Shown here in pieces: positions 18,876 to 27,554 of a stretch of 64,000 bases of DNA (the first letter of the stretch is position 1; each line of letters opens with the position of its first letter). The DNA is from Paenibacillus massiliensis subsp. panacisoli DSM 21345 (lineage in GTDB: Bacteria > Bacillota > Bacilli > Paenibacillales > Paenibacillaceae), in assembly GCF_000426545.1 (NCBI RefSeq), contig NZ_AUFO01000011.1:1-64000 (forward strand), written 5' to 3'. The notes under the pieces were generated by a model. The model had not been told where the DNA came from. It worked only from the letters and a program-made list of their open reading frames with translations, and searched no databases. The translations under genes were made by a program, and so were the position numbers.

Positions 18876-21473
18876 CTATGTCTCCAGTGCAAAAGCAATG
18901 ATCTGATCCTTGGTCAGGGACTTGCCCTTGTTCCATATGTCCTGCCACTCCTGCTCTTCAAGAGCATTCTGTGCCATATGAAATGCGTGTCGGTATTCCA
19001 CTGGATAATTTGGAGACGTAGACCCACCAGAGGCTTCGCGGTATTTCTCGGCAGCACTCAGAAGAACAACGGTGTCAGGGTAGGCTTGCTGGGTACACAA
19101 GGCAATCGCCAGCCCTTCTATACTTCGCGATAGTACCCAGGTTCCTTTATAGATATGGCTGATCGCCACACTTTTCTTGAAATATTCTACGGCCTGCTCC
19201 ACTTGTCCAAGCTTCAATGCGGAGTAGCCAAAGCCTTCGTAAGGACCCGACAATTCCCATTTATCCTGTATCTGTTCGAAGCATTGGATGCTTTCTTGAA
19301 ATAACAGGACAGCTTTACTGTATTGATTTTGTAGAAGCTCAAGCTTACCCCACGCATGCAATGAGCCTCCCAGATTCCAGAGATCGTGGGCTTGTCTGGA
19401 GATATTTACGCTTTCTTGGACGAAATCCCGGGCTTCCTTCAACTGTTCGAGACTCATATGGATGAATCCCATCAGTCGCAGCGAGGAGGCAAGTAGTCCC
19501 GAATGATTCAGGCTGCGCGCGAATGCCACACTGGTGCCTGCCGAAGCTCTCGCCTGTTCCAGTCGACCAGAGACGAAGAGAATAACCCCTTGTCCGTGTA
19601 GTGCTTTGGTGGTATCAGCATGGATCTGTTTTTCGTCGATAGGCTCCTCCATATGGATATCGTCCAGAAATCGTCCCAGCCACAGCAACCCTTGATTCCA
19701 GGTGCCCTCGTGGAGCCAGAACCAGTATAATGCGGATGCCATCTGAATGCCGATGGGCCGGGCTACCTGATGATGATAAGCCCACTGTAGCACATTACTT
19801 ACATTTGCATATTCGCGTCGGACATTCTGTAGACAGGCATCTCGTTCATGAGTACGGAATTTAGCCTCGGCACTCATCAAATAGCAGCTGTAATACCGGG
19901 CATATCGCTCCGACAGGAGATGTCTGCCCTGGTCAGCCGATGCCTCAAGCAGTCGCTCTGCGGCATATTCCTTAATGGATTCCAGCAGGGAATAGCGCAT
20001 GGAATTATGGTCATGGCTTGGATCGATACCTACCAGTGATTTATTCACGAGACTGGATAATAGATCTAGCAGTTCTAGCTCTGTAATATTGTCCGGGCGA
20101 TTAACGGCTCCTGGTTCACAGCTGCACACCGACTCAGCGGCATCCAAAGTAAAGCCTCCCGAGAAGATGCTTAGCCGCTGTAAGAGAAGCTGCTCCTTGG
20201 CTGTGAGCAAAGTATAGCTCCAGTCGATCGTCGATTTTAGCGTTTGTTGGCGGTGGATTGCCGTTCTCCTTCCAGCAGTCAATAACGTGAGCAGACTGGA
20301 AAGACGCTCAACGATTTGTTCCAGGGTCAATACATTCATTCGCGCTACAGCAAGCTCAATGGCTAGAGGAATGCCTTCCAATCGTTTGCAAATTTCGCAA
20401 ATGAGCCGCAAGGATTGCATAGTTGGTTGAAAATGGGGAGTAACGGTTCGAGCCTTTGCCAAAAACAGCTGCACCGCTTCATATTGTTGAATGTCCTCCG
20501 CAGGCAACTCCTCCACAGCATCCGCCAGATGTGGCGTTGTTAGGGGTTGAACCCGGTACATATATTCACCTTGGATGTTCAGAGCTTCTCGGCTCGTGAC
20601 GAGAATGCTTAAGGATGGTGCAGCGGATAGAAGAGCTTCCGCCAAGGCGCTGCTTGCATTAATGAGGTGCTCACAATTATCAAATATGAACAATTGCTTT
20701 TGGCTAGATACAAAGCTCACGAGTGATCCTATGTCACTTTGCGCTGGCTGATTTTGCAAGCCCAAGGTCGACAACAGGAACTGACTTACAAGATCAGGGT
20801 CACCTACGGAGCCCAGCTCGAACAGCCAAATACCGTCTGGATACAGCTCGGTAAGCTGTGCAGCCACCTGTATGGCAAGCGATGTCTTGCCAATACCTCC
20901 AGGACCCAGGAGGGAGACGAGGGAGTGCTCTCGCAGCAATTCCTTAATCTCGGTCGTTGCTTCACGTCGTCCAATGAAGAGAGGAAGAGAGCCAGGCATA
21001 TTGCCTTGTGATTTGAAGGAGTAGGCTACTTGATCCTGCTGTCCACGCTCTGGATGATGACCTGCCTGACCAGAATCTGACGCTGTCGCGTCCGTGCTGG
21101 AAACAGCCACGTTGGCGGGACTCATGATCGTGTCGAACCAATCCTCATCAAAGTCGGGAAATTCTCGGTGTGTGGCGGAACGGGCCTCCGACAATCGTTT
21201 GACTGCAAGCCATAGCTCGCTAGCTTCCTTCTGCTGGGCTCCTTCCAGCAAATGTCCTTCCTCCAGAAACACTTGAATCAATCGCTTCAGACTACCGATG
21301 CTGGGTATGCGATCACCATTTTCCCATTGCTGAACGGTTCGGGGGTCAACGCCGACCTGAGCTGCCAAGTCCACTTGGCGCATTTTTTTTCGTGCGTCCT
21401 CTCGGACGGGTCTGGATCGGAATTTTTTGATCAGTTCATGAGGCCACTCTTTGGTGAATTTCCGGTCATCCAT
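18876..21473 (-). CDS. HTH-STAND (NB-ARC/TPR) transcriptional regulator
   Basis: Large regulator of 865 residues. An XRE-type helix-turn-helix lies near residues 28-70 (MRQVDLAAQVGVDPRTVQQWENGDRIP). An NB-ARC NTPase follows: Walker A GPGGIGKTS near 190, Walker B LFIFDNCEH, sensor LVTSREAL. The helical C-terminal half shows TPR-like repeats (for example QAHDLWNLGGSLHAWGKLELLQNQYSKA). Such proteins are ATP-gated switches, as in the AfsR/MalT group. The divergent tautomerase-azoreductase operon starts 178 bp away and is the natural candidate target. The inducer cannot be told from sequence. Confidence 0.88.
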   Translation of the reverse strand: MDDRKFTKEWPHELIKKFRSRPVREDARKKMRQVDLAAQVGVDPRTVQQWENGDRIPSIGSLKRLIQVFLEEGHLLEGAQQKEASELWLAVKRLSEARSATHREFPDFDEDWFDTIMSPANVAVSSTDATASDSGQAGHHPERGQQDQVAYSFKSQGNMPGSLPLFIGRREATTEIKELLREHSLVSLLGPGGIGKTSLAIQVAAQLTELYPDGIWLFELGSVGDPDLVSQFLLSTLGLQNQPAQSDIGSLVSFVSSQKQLFIFDNCEHLINASSALAEALLSAAPSLSILVTSREALNIQGEYMYRVQPLTTPHLADAVEELPAEDIQQYEAVQLFLAKARTVTPHFQPTMQSLRLICEICKRLEGIPLAIELAVARMNVLTLEQIVERLSSLLTLLTAGRRTAIHRQQTLKSTIDWSYTLLTAKEQLLLQRLSIFSGGFTLDAAESVCSCEPGAVNRPDNITELELLDLLSSLVNKSLVGIDPSHDHNSMRYSLLESIKEYAAERLLEASADQGRHLLSERYARYYSCYLMSAEAKFRTHERDACLQNVRREYANVSNVLQWAYHHQVARPIGIQMASALYWFWLHEGTWNQGLLWLGRFLDDIHMEEPIDEKQIHADTTKALHGQGVILFVSGRLEQARASAGTSVAFARSLNHSGLLASSLRLMGFIHMSLEQLKEARDFVQESVNISRQAHDLWNLGGSLHAWGKLELLQNQYSKAVLLFQESIQCFEQIQDKWELSGPYEGFGYSALKLGQVEQAVEYFKKSVAISHIYKGTWVLSRSIEGLAIALCTQQAYPDTVVLLSAAEKYREASGGSTSPNYPVEYRHAFHMAQNALEEQEWQDIWNKGKSLTKDQIIAFALET

Positions 21474-21551
21474 TGTATCACCTGAAATCTATTAGTTATG
21501 GTCACAGCTTTTCAATGTCCGGCAGCTAGGTTGCATACCCTATGCTGTGCC

Positions 21552-21580
21552 TTGCACGAACAAATACGAACTCATATACA
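21552..21580 (+). promoter_or_regulatory. promoter of tautomerase-azoreductase operon
   Basis: TTGCAC (21552-21557), 17-base spacer, TATACA (21575-21580). ACGAAC and TTCGTGTTC half-sites surround the -10 region and could be an operator for the divergent regulator. Confidence 0.5.
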
Positions 21581-21650
21581 TTCGTGTTCAGGATTCTATC
21601 AGATAAGCTATACCATATCAACACACAAATCCAACAAGGAGGTGCACGAC

Positions 21651-22034
21651 ATGCCTTTGACACGTATTTCCATGCTTGCAGGTCGTTCGAGTGAGGCAAA
21701 AGCACAGATTAAGGAAGTGGTATCTCAGACAGTCGTCGATAAGCTGCATGTACCGGCGAGTGACCGTTTTGTACTTATAGAGGAATTTGACCGGGAGAAT
21801 TTCAGTTATGATCCCAACTGCCTGGATATCGAGAGAAGCGATGGATTCCTCATTGTCCAGATTGTCCTGAATGCAGGAAGAACGTCCGATGTGAAAAAAG
21901 AATTTTATGAAGCCTTGGCGGAGCAGCTCCATCAGCAATGCCAAATTCGTACCGAAGATGTGTTCATCAATTTAGTTGAAGTTACCAAGGATAACTGGTC
22001 TTACGGTAATGGAGCTGCGCCATTCATTCTGTAA
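21651..22034 (+). CDS. tautomerase family protein
   Basis: 127-residue protein of the 4-oxalocrotonate-tautomerase superfamily, long form (Tautomerase_2). Pro2 follows the initiator (MPLTRISMLAGRS) and would be the catalytic base after Met removal. FDRENFSYDPNCLDIERSDG and the repeat-like second half (NLVEVTKDNWSYGNG) are typical. The start at 21651 is fixed by AAGGAGGTG eight bases upstream and by Pro2; the frame is open earlier but without these. It precedes the azoreductase by 31 bp, so both probably belong to one operon answering to a reactive aromatic or quinone. The substrate is not predictable. Confidence 0.87.
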   Translation: MPLTRISMLAGRSSEAKAQIKEVVSQTVVDKLHVPASDRFVLIEEFDRENFSYDPNCLDIERSDGFLIVQIVLNAGRTSDVKKEFYEALAEQLHQQCQIRTEDVFINLVEVTKDNWSYGNGAAPFIL

Positions 22035-22065
22035 AAAATTCAAAATAAGAGAGGAAGTTACGACC

Positions 22066-22701
22066 ATGTCAAAAGTTCTGTATATTACTGCCCATCCGGG
22101 AAATCCCACTCAATCCTATAGCCTTGCTGTAGGGGAGCAATTTGTACAAGCCTACAAAGAAAATCATCCAGGGGACACGGTGGAACACGTAGACCTGTAC
22201 CAATTGACGATTCCGCAGATTGATGCAGACGTATGGGGAGCATGGGGACAGCTTCAAGCTGGAGCTCCATTCGATCAACTGACTGCTGCCCAGCAAGAAA
22301 AGATAACTCAACTGAACCAATTGCTTGAGCAGTTCATGACGGCCGATAAGTATGTCTTTGTTAACCCAATGTGGAATTTCTCCTACCCTCCAGTGATGAA
22401 GGCCTATATCGACTCCTTCTGTGTTCGTGCCAAGACCTTCAAATATACGGAGAATGGACCAGTGGGTCTGCTGAGCAACAAAAAGGCGTTCCATATTCAA
22501 GCAACTGGAGGTGTGTACTCCGAAGGTCCAGTGCAGGATCGCGAGCATGGAAGCAGCCATCTGAAGACAGTTCTGAACTTTGTCGGTGTCACCGAGTTCG
22601 AAAGCTTGTTCATAGAAGGAATATCCACCGCAGGAGATCGCGCTCCACAAATCAAAGCTGAAGCGATTGAAAAAGCGCGTGAGGCAGCCAAAGCTTTTTA
22701 A
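22066..22701 (+). CDS. azoR: FMN-dependent NADH-azoreductase
   Basis: Flavodoxin-fold quinone/azo reductase of 211 residues. The N-terminal FMN phosphate loop is ITAHPGNPTQSYS, followed by the dimer/active-site stretch NPMWNFSYPPVMKAYID and the flavin-contacting ATGGVYSEGP. The start at 22066 follows GAGGAAG at good spacing; the earlier in-frame ATG lies inside the tautomerase gene. It is co-oriented with the tautomerase gene and would deal with quinones or azo compounds in the cytosol. Confidence 0.88.
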   Translation: MSKVLYITAHPGNPTQSYSLAVGEQFVQAYKENHPGDTVEHVDLYQLTIPQIDADVWGAWGQLQAGAPFDQLTAAQQEKITQLNQLLEQFMTADKYVFVNPMWNFSYPPVMKAYIDSFCVRAKTFKYTENGPVGLLSNKKAFHIQATGGVYSEGPVQDREHGSSHLKTVLNFVGVTEFESLFIEGISTAGDRAPQIKAEAIEKAREAAKAF

Positions 22702-22773
22702 TAAACACGTGTACTGAATTGCCATAAAATCATTCTCCTAACCGTTACAAGTAAGCTTCTGCATAACCGTAGT

Positions 22774-22814
22774 ACCTATAAAACTCTCAGTATATCCTGA
22801 GAGTTTTTATAGGT
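22774..22814 (+). terminator. terminator after azoR
   Basis: A long hairpin: ACCTATAAAACTCTCAG, loop TATATC, CTGAGAGTTTTTATAGGT, with one bulged T. Nearly symmetric, so it could act in both directions. Confidence 0.85.
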
Positions 22815-22875
22815 ATACACGGGGGCGATGAATGGAGCGCTAAATAGGAGAGATCTATAAGAGAGGATAGCGGAA

Positions 22876-24093
22876 ATGAAAGAAAGCCTTTTGGGAGCTA
22901 CGCTGACCGCTAAGCAGCGTCTGGGCATTGCAGTAGTACTGGGAGCCTTGGCTGCAATTGCTCCATTTTCTTTGGATATGTATCTACCAGCCTTGCCGGA
23001 GCTAACGAGAGATATGCATACCTCAGCGTCCATGGCTCAGCTTAGCTTGACAGCTTGTATGCTGGGACTTTCGTTGGGACAATTGTTTGCGGGTCCTCTG
23101 AGCGACATTTATGGCCGGCGCAAGCCTTTGATGTTTGGTTTGCTCTTGTATGTGATTGCTTCTATATGCTGTGCTTTTAGCAGTTCCATTTGGACGTTTA
23201 TTCTACTGCGATTCATTCAGGGCTTAGCTGGAAGTGTAGGAGTTGTCGTGTCCCGAGCGATGACCAGGGATCTTTTTTCTGGCTCTGAATTAACGAGGTT
23301 CTTCTCCCTGCTAATGCTGATAAACGGGGCTGGTCCTATTTTTGCTCCTATTGCTGGAGGACAGCTATTGCGTATGTCCTCATGGCAAGGAGTCTTCTTT
23401 GCATTGTGTATAGCTGGTTTAGTCTTGTTTTGTGCGGTTGTCTATAAGCTGCAGGAGACCTTGCCCGTGGAGAGAAGAACGGAAGGCAATCTGAAAGCTA
23501 CGCTCCTTACCTTTGGTAATTTGTTAAAGGACAAAATGTTTATAGGATATGCTCTAGCTCAGGGGTTTGTCCTTGCTGCAATGTTTGCCTATATATCGGG
23601 ATCAACGTTTGTTATTCAGGATATTTTTGGGGCATCCCCTCAGGCATTTAGCTTCATTTTTGCCGTCAACGGGATTGGTCTAATTGTGGCTGGGCAAATT
23701 ACAGGCAGATTATCCAGCAGAGTTAGCGAGCGACGATTGTTCATAAGCGGAATTATGCTGGCCTGCCCTAGCGGTGTTCTGCTGTTCGTCATCCTGATTA
23801 GTGGTGGAGGACTTTATGCCGTTCTAATCCCCTTATTCTTTGTAGTAGCGAGCGTAGGAATCGTTTCAACAACGGGATTCTCGCTAGCCGTGCAAAATTA
23901 TGGTGCCGCGGCAGGGAGCGCCTCAGCGCTGTTAGGCTTGATTTCCTTTATTCTGGGCGGTCTTGCTGCTCCGTTAACTGGCATTGGGGGAGGGCACTCT
24001 GCCATCCGATGGGGATTGTCATTGCTGCAGCTAATCTGGCCGCGTTCGTATGCTATATCGTATTTGTACGAGAATTCGAAGCAAAGCGCTTAA
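22876..24093 (+). CDS. Bcr/CflA family drug efflux MFS transporter, likely frameshifted near the C-terminus
   Basis: Major facilitator of the Bcr/CflA drug:H+ antiporter family; 405 residues as read. Motifs: FSLDMYLPALPEL in TM1, the loop GPLSDIYGRRKP, and RFIQGLAGSVGVVVSRAMTRDLF in TM4-5. The protein is normal up to LGGLAAPLTGIGG (about residue 375), then reads RWGLSLLQLIWPRSYAISYLYENSKQSA, which is atypical. The neighbouring frame across 24010-24100 gives MGIVIAAANLAAFVCYIVF, a perfect TM12 for this family. A single missing base near 24006 (ATCCGATG for ATCCCGATG) explains it. Either a real lesion in the last helix or a sequencing error. Confidence 0.85.
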   Translation: MKESLLGATLTAKQRLGIAVVLGALAAIAPFSLDMYLPALPELTRDMHTSASMAQLSLTACMLGLSLGQLFAGPLSDIYGRRKPLMFGLLLYVIASICCAFSSSIWTFILLRFIQGLAGSVGVVVSRAMTRDLFSGSELTRFFSLLMLINGAGPIFAPIAGGQLLRMSSWQGVFFALCIAGLVLFCAVVYKLQETLPVERRTEGNLKATLLTFGNLLKDKMFIGYALAQGFVLAAMFAYISGSTFVIQDIFGASPQAFSFIFAVNGIGLIVAGQITGRLSSRVSERRLFISGIMLACPSGVLLFVILISGGGLYAVLIPLFFVVASVGIVSTTGFSLAVQNYGAAAGSASALLGLISFILGGLAAPLTGIGGGHSAIRWGLSLLQLIWPRSYAISYLYENSKQSA

Positions 24094-24144
24094 GAAAAAA
24101 AATTCATCATTCTTTGAAAGACAATGAGTACAGGAGGATTTAAA

Positions 24145-24828
24145 ATGAATATTTCATATCATGGGCATTCCGTTGTTCGCATCCAGACGAACGGAAAAAC
24201 CATACTTATTGACCCTTTCTTGAGGGGCAATTCTGCTACAGATCTGGATGCAGCCACTGTGGAGGCGGATGTTATTATTTTGACTCATGGGCACGGAGAT
24301 CATGTAGGAGACACAGTAGAAATAGCAAAGAGAAATAATTCACTGGTCATTGCCTCGGCAGAGCTTGCGGATGTGCTCAGTTGGGAAGGGGTGAGAACCC
24401 ATGCCATGAGCATCGGGGGCGCTTATACGTTTGCTTTTGGAAAAGTGAAGCTGACTCAAGCCTTTCATAGCTCCAGCTATGTTAACCAGAAGACGAAAAC
24501 GATCGTCTACACCGGCATGCCTACGGGGATTCTGTTCACAGCGGAGAATAAGAGCATTTACCACGCAGGAGATACAGGGTTGTTCTACGACATGAATGTG
24601 ATTGGAGCACGTCAGAGCATTGATGTGGCCTTTCTTCCGATTGGGGACAACCATACGATGGGACCAGAGGATGCTGCACTGGCGGCTGAATGGCTCCAAG
24701 CCAAGCAGGTAGTGCCGATCCACTACAATACGTTCCCTTTTATTGAACAGGACCCCAACAAGTTTGTTTCGCTTTTGCCGGAAGGCGTCGGAGTTGCTTT
24801 GAAACCAGGGGAACAAATATCAATCTAA
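24145..24828 (+). CDS. UPF0173 metal-dependent hydrolase
   Basis: Metallo-beta-lactamase-fold protein of 227 residues, UPF0173/YtkL type. The metal ligands are in [10 protein letters not shown] (HxHxDH), then His in [16 protein letters not shown] (Asp) and the terminal PIHYNTFP (His). The start at 24145 is set by AGGAGGATTTAAA; an earlier in-frame ATG at 24124 overlaps the region where the efflux gene's corrected frame would end. Its substrate is unknown. It may be co-transcribed with the efflux gene, 51 bp upstream. Confidence 0.88.
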   Translation: MNISYHGHSVVRIQTNGKTILIDPFLRGNSATDLDAATVEADVIILTHGHGDHVGDTVEIAKRNNSLVIASAELADVLSWEGVRTHAMSIGGAYTFAFGKVKLTQAFHSSSYVNQKTKTIVYTGMPTGILFTAENKSIYHAGDTGLFYDMNVIGARQSIDVAFLPIGDNHTMGPEDAALAAEWLQAKQVVPIHYNTFPFIEQDPNKFVSLLPEGVGVALKPGEQISI

Positions 24829-24869
24829 AGATAAGGAGCCGTCTCAATGGAGATGGCTCTTTATCTTTA
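24826..24869 (+). terminator. terminator after UPF0173 gene
   Basis: A long palindrome overlapping the stop codon: TAAAGATAAGGAGCCGTCTC, loop AATG, GAGATGGCTCTTTATCTTTA. One mismatch in the stem. Probably works in both directions. Confidence 0.8.
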
Positions 24870-25011
24870 GATTGAAAGGTAGCAGATCATCTGGTATTAA
24901 GGTTTTAATAAGTTGGATAATTTTGTCTTAGGGGTAAAGTGAGTTATAATATATCATGTTGTCTAACAAATTAGTTATTTATATAATGGTATTATTAACG
25001 TTGATGGCTTT

Positions 25012-25755
25012 GTGATATTGAGGAAACGAGAAAATAAGGAGGTGAGTTCCATTCAGTTCAATCGTGTATCCAGTAACAAGCTCTATATACAGATATATGA
25101 TCAGATTCTGTCACAGATCCAAAGTGGAGCGTTTCAGATTGGTGACAGACTACCAACCGAACGGGAGCTGTGTGCGCAGTTCGGAGTTAGCAGAGCACCG
25201 ATCCGGCAGGCCCTTAGTGCTCTTGAAATGAAAGGATATATCTACTCTCGTCAAGGAGAGGGCGTATATGTCAAGAATACGAGCACGTCTGCGGAATCGT
25301 TGACGGAGGATGCCTCCTTCATTGATTCCATAACCCCGGAGGATATTGTGGAAGCTAGAATGAGCATAGAGCCACTTATCGCCAAATTTGCAGCTCAAAG
25401 AGCAACGGAGGAAGACGTCGAGCTTCTGCGCAATACGATCGACCAGATGGAAGCCGAGACCCGAACAGGCAGCTATGTGCCTGAGACGGATGAGAAGCTG
25501 CACATGGGGATTGCCAAGGCTTCCCATAATGATGTGTTCATTCAGTTCATGACTGTCATCACGCAAGCGATGAAGCAGCAGGAAATGTGGAAATTCATTC
25601 GCGATCGAACCGTGACCCGGCCTGATTATAGAGACACGAACTTCAGTGAGCACAAGGGCATTATTCATGCGATAGAGAACAAGCAGGCAGACAAGGCGTC
25701 CAAGCTTATGTCTGAGCATATGCAACATCTATATAATCGCTATTGGAAAGATTAA
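25012..25755 (+). CDS. GntR/FadR family transcriptional regulator
   Basis: Winged-helix regulator with an FCD ligand domain, about 235-247 residues. HTH near 30-75 (YDQILSQIQSGAFQIGDRLPTERELCAQFGVSRAPIRQALSALEMKGYI); FCD domain from about 105 on, with metal-binding-type His residues (KLHMGIAKASHN; SEHKGIIHAI). The start is ambiguous. GTG at 25012 gives the longest form but has no SD. A perfect AAGGAGGTGAG at 25036-25046 sits eight bases before an in-frame ATT at 25051, where family proteins would begin (then QFNRVSSNKLY). Likely controls the MFS-transketolase-SDR operon just downstream. Confidence 0.88.
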   Translation: MILRKRENKEVSSIQFNRVSSNKLYIQIYDQILSQIQSGAFQIGDRLPTERELCAQFGVSRAPIRQALSALEMKGYIYSRQGEGVYVKNTSTSAESLTEDASFIDSITPEDIVEARMSIEPLIAKFAAQRATEEDVELLRNTIDQMEAETRTGSYVPETDEKLHMGIAKASHNDVFIQFMTVITQAMKQQEMWKFIRDRTVTRPDYRDTNFSEHKGIIHAIENKQADKASKLMSEHMQHLYNRYWKD

Positions 25756-25764
25756 TTTATACCA

Positions 25765-25805
25765 GGAATCCTCTGCCCGTTGATAGGTGCAGGGGGTTCT
25801 TATTT
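25765..25805 (+). terminator. terminator after GntR gene
   Basis: GAATCCTCTGC pairs with GCAGGGGGTTC through two G-U pairs, followed by TTATTTTA. Confidence 0.75.
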
Positions 25806-25834
25806 TATGTGACAATTATTATAGCAAACAACAG

Positions 25835-25863
25835 TTGACATTTAAAAAGTATGCTATTATACT
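25835..25863 (+). promoter_or_regulatory. sigma-A promoter of the transporter-transketolase operon
   Basis: TTGACA (25835-25840), 17-base spacer, TATACT (25858-25863). Close to consensus. The operator-like palindrome starts just after the predicted transcript start. Confidence 0.8.
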
Positions 25864-25871
25864 CAAGTCAC

Positions 25872-25903
25872 AAGTTCACTTGGTATACAAGTTATCAAGT
25901 GAA
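25872..25903. promoter_or_regulatory. probable GntR operator
   Basis: AGTTCACTTG and CAAGTGAAC form an inverted repeat around TTGGTATACAA (25880-25890), itself a near-palindrome of the kind bound by FadR-type GntR proteins. The right half ATACAAGTTATCAAG recurs nearly unchanged upstream of the transketolase gene. Its place just after the start of transcription would block elongation or initiation. Confidence 0.65.
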
Positions 25904-25998
25904 CCAATTTTTCAGGAGGTGTTGGAAGCGCTTAATTACATGATTGAATATGTCCATTCAGGAAATACTTTCATGAGTAGCTATTTTTGTTTATCGTG

Positions 25999-26014
25999 TT
26001 GAAAGCGTTTTAAG
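25999..26014 (+). promoter_or_regulatory. weak cre-like site in the transporter leader
   Basis: TTGAAAGCGTTTTAAG fits the cre consensus except the CA near its end. A second partial match (TTGGAAGCGCTTAATT) lies at about 25922. Suggests catabolite repression; unproven. Confidence 0.4.
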
Positions 26015-26057
26015 ATCTTGGCGTGAAGCAGTGCATCATCTTTTGGGAGGATTTCAT

Positions 26058-27398
26058 ATGGATCTGCAGCAACTGGAGAAATCTACAGTCCGTAAAGTTA
26101 CCTTACGGCTTATTCCTTTCTTGTTCCTTTGTTTTACAATATCCATTCTGGATCGTGTTAATATTGGGTTTGCCGCTCTTAGTATGAATGAGCATCTGGG
26201 CTTTTCCGAAGCGGTATACGGATTTGGTGCAGGAGTGTTCTTCCTCGGCTATTTCCTGCTGGAGGTACCTGGCAGTGCTATGATGGCGAAGATTGGCGCA
26301 AGACGGTGGATCAGTCGTATTATGATTTCATGGGGAATTATAGCGATTATTATGGCATTCATTCAGACTCCAATCCAGTTCTACATTGTTCGCTTCTTAC
26401 TGGGTGTAGCCGAAGCAAGCTTCTATCCTTGTATGGTGCATTATTTGAGCGGTTTCTATCAGACTAAGCACCATGCCAAGGCGATTGCAGGGTTCATGAT
26501 TGCAATTCCGGCAGCGAACGCTATCGGTTCTCCGATCTCGACCTTCCTGCTGCAGATTGATTGGATGGGACTTGCGGGGTGGCAGTGGTTATTCATTTTG
26601 GAAGCGATTCCAGCATTGATTCTTGGGGTTGTGTGCTACTTTTATCTTACAGACCGGATTGAGGAGGCAACATGGCTGACGAGCAGTGAGAAGAACTGGC
26701 TGCTTGAGGTTACTAAAAAGGAAGCTCTGGAAAAGCAAAAAGTAAAGAAGCCCACGTTCATGGAAGTATTGCGTGATCGGGATGTACTGATTCTGGCTGT
26801 TGGGTATTTCTTCTGGATGTTCGGTTACTATGGAATTAATATGTTTCTGCCTACCATTTCAAGAGGTCTGACGCAGACGACCGGGCTGACGTTGCAGAGC
26901 ATCGGCTGGCTGCTGGGATTAATGTACTTGTGTGCCATGGTGGTTATGTATCTGGTGGGTAAGAACTCGGACAGAACGAATGAGAGAAAATACCATGTGG
27001 CGTGTTGCTTGACTGTAAGTGCTGTAGCCATGATTGTCAGTGTCTTTGTAGCAGAATTCAGTCTGGTCGGAGCCTTCGTATTATTGACCATCAGTCTTTG
27101 TGGAGCTTTTGGTGCTTACTCGCCATTCTGGGCCATCCCGCCATCATTTCTGACAGGTGTCGCCGCTGGGGGAGCCATCGCATTGATTAATAGTATTGGT
27201 AATCTTGGTGGATTTTTCGGCCCATATTTCGTAGGCTTCATGAATGACATGACGGGCTCGCATAATCTGGGTATGGTAACCTTGGGGATTAGTATGCTGA
27301 TTAGTGTCACCATTATCGTGTTGCTTGTAAAGCAATCTGGAAAAAGCAAGACGATGACCGTGGATAGCAACCCTCCGTTGGAGCCGATTGGCAAATGA
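26058..27398 (+). CDS. MFS transporter, anion:cation symporter (sugar-acid) family
   Basis: Twelve-helix major facilitator of 446 residues, ACS/phthalate-type, a group that imports hexonates, tartrate, galactarate and similar organic anions by proton symport. Seen: LDRVNIGFAALSM in TM1, the typical family signature, and GVAEASFYPCMVHYLSGFY in TM4. The start at 26058 follows GGGAGG by seven bases; the frame upstream is only leader. First gene of the GntR-controlled operon, so it probably brings in the substrate for the SDR and transketolase. Substrate not identified. Confidence 0.87.
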   Translation: MDLQQLEKSTVRKVTLRLIPFLFLCFTISILDRVNIGFAALSMNEHLGFSEAVYGFGAGVFFLGYFLLEVPGSAMMAKIGARRWISRIMISWGIIAIIMAFIQTPIQFYIVRFLLGVAEASFYPCMVHYLSGFYQTKHHAKAIAGFMIAIPAANAIGSPISTFLLQIDWMGLAGWQWLFILEAIPALILGVVCYFYLTDRIEEATWLTSSEKNWLLEVTKKEALEKQKVKKPTFMEVLRDRDVLILAVGYFFWMFGYYGINMFLPTISRGLTQTTGLTLQSIGWLLGLMYLCAMVVMYLVGKNSDRTNERKYHVACCLTVSAVAMIVSVFVAEFSLVGAFVLLTISLCGAFGAYSPFWAIPPSFLTGVAAGGAIALINSIGNLGGFFGPYFVGFMNDMTGSHNLGMVTLGISMLISVTIIVLLVKQSGKSKTMTVDSNPPLEPIGK

Positions 27399-27481
27399 CA
27401 GAGTTGCTGCGCAACGAAGACTATTAACAAAACGGGTATATACGCCATTCACAAATACTCGTTTTTTATTTACAATAACTT

Positions 27482-27499
27482 AGGATACAAGTTAACAAG
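27482..27499. promoter_or_regulatory. second GntR-operator-like half site
   Basis: AGGATACAAGTTAACAAG, 14 of 16 bases shared with ATACAAGTTATCAAG at 25885-25899 and its flank. It sits 56 bp before the transketolase start, in a 156-bp gap, so this part of the operon may have its own regulated promoter. Confidence 0.5.
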
Positions 27500-27554
27500 A
27501 TCATAAGATAACAAAAGGCTATGGAGATTAAAAATTCATATTGAGGTGAGCCAA

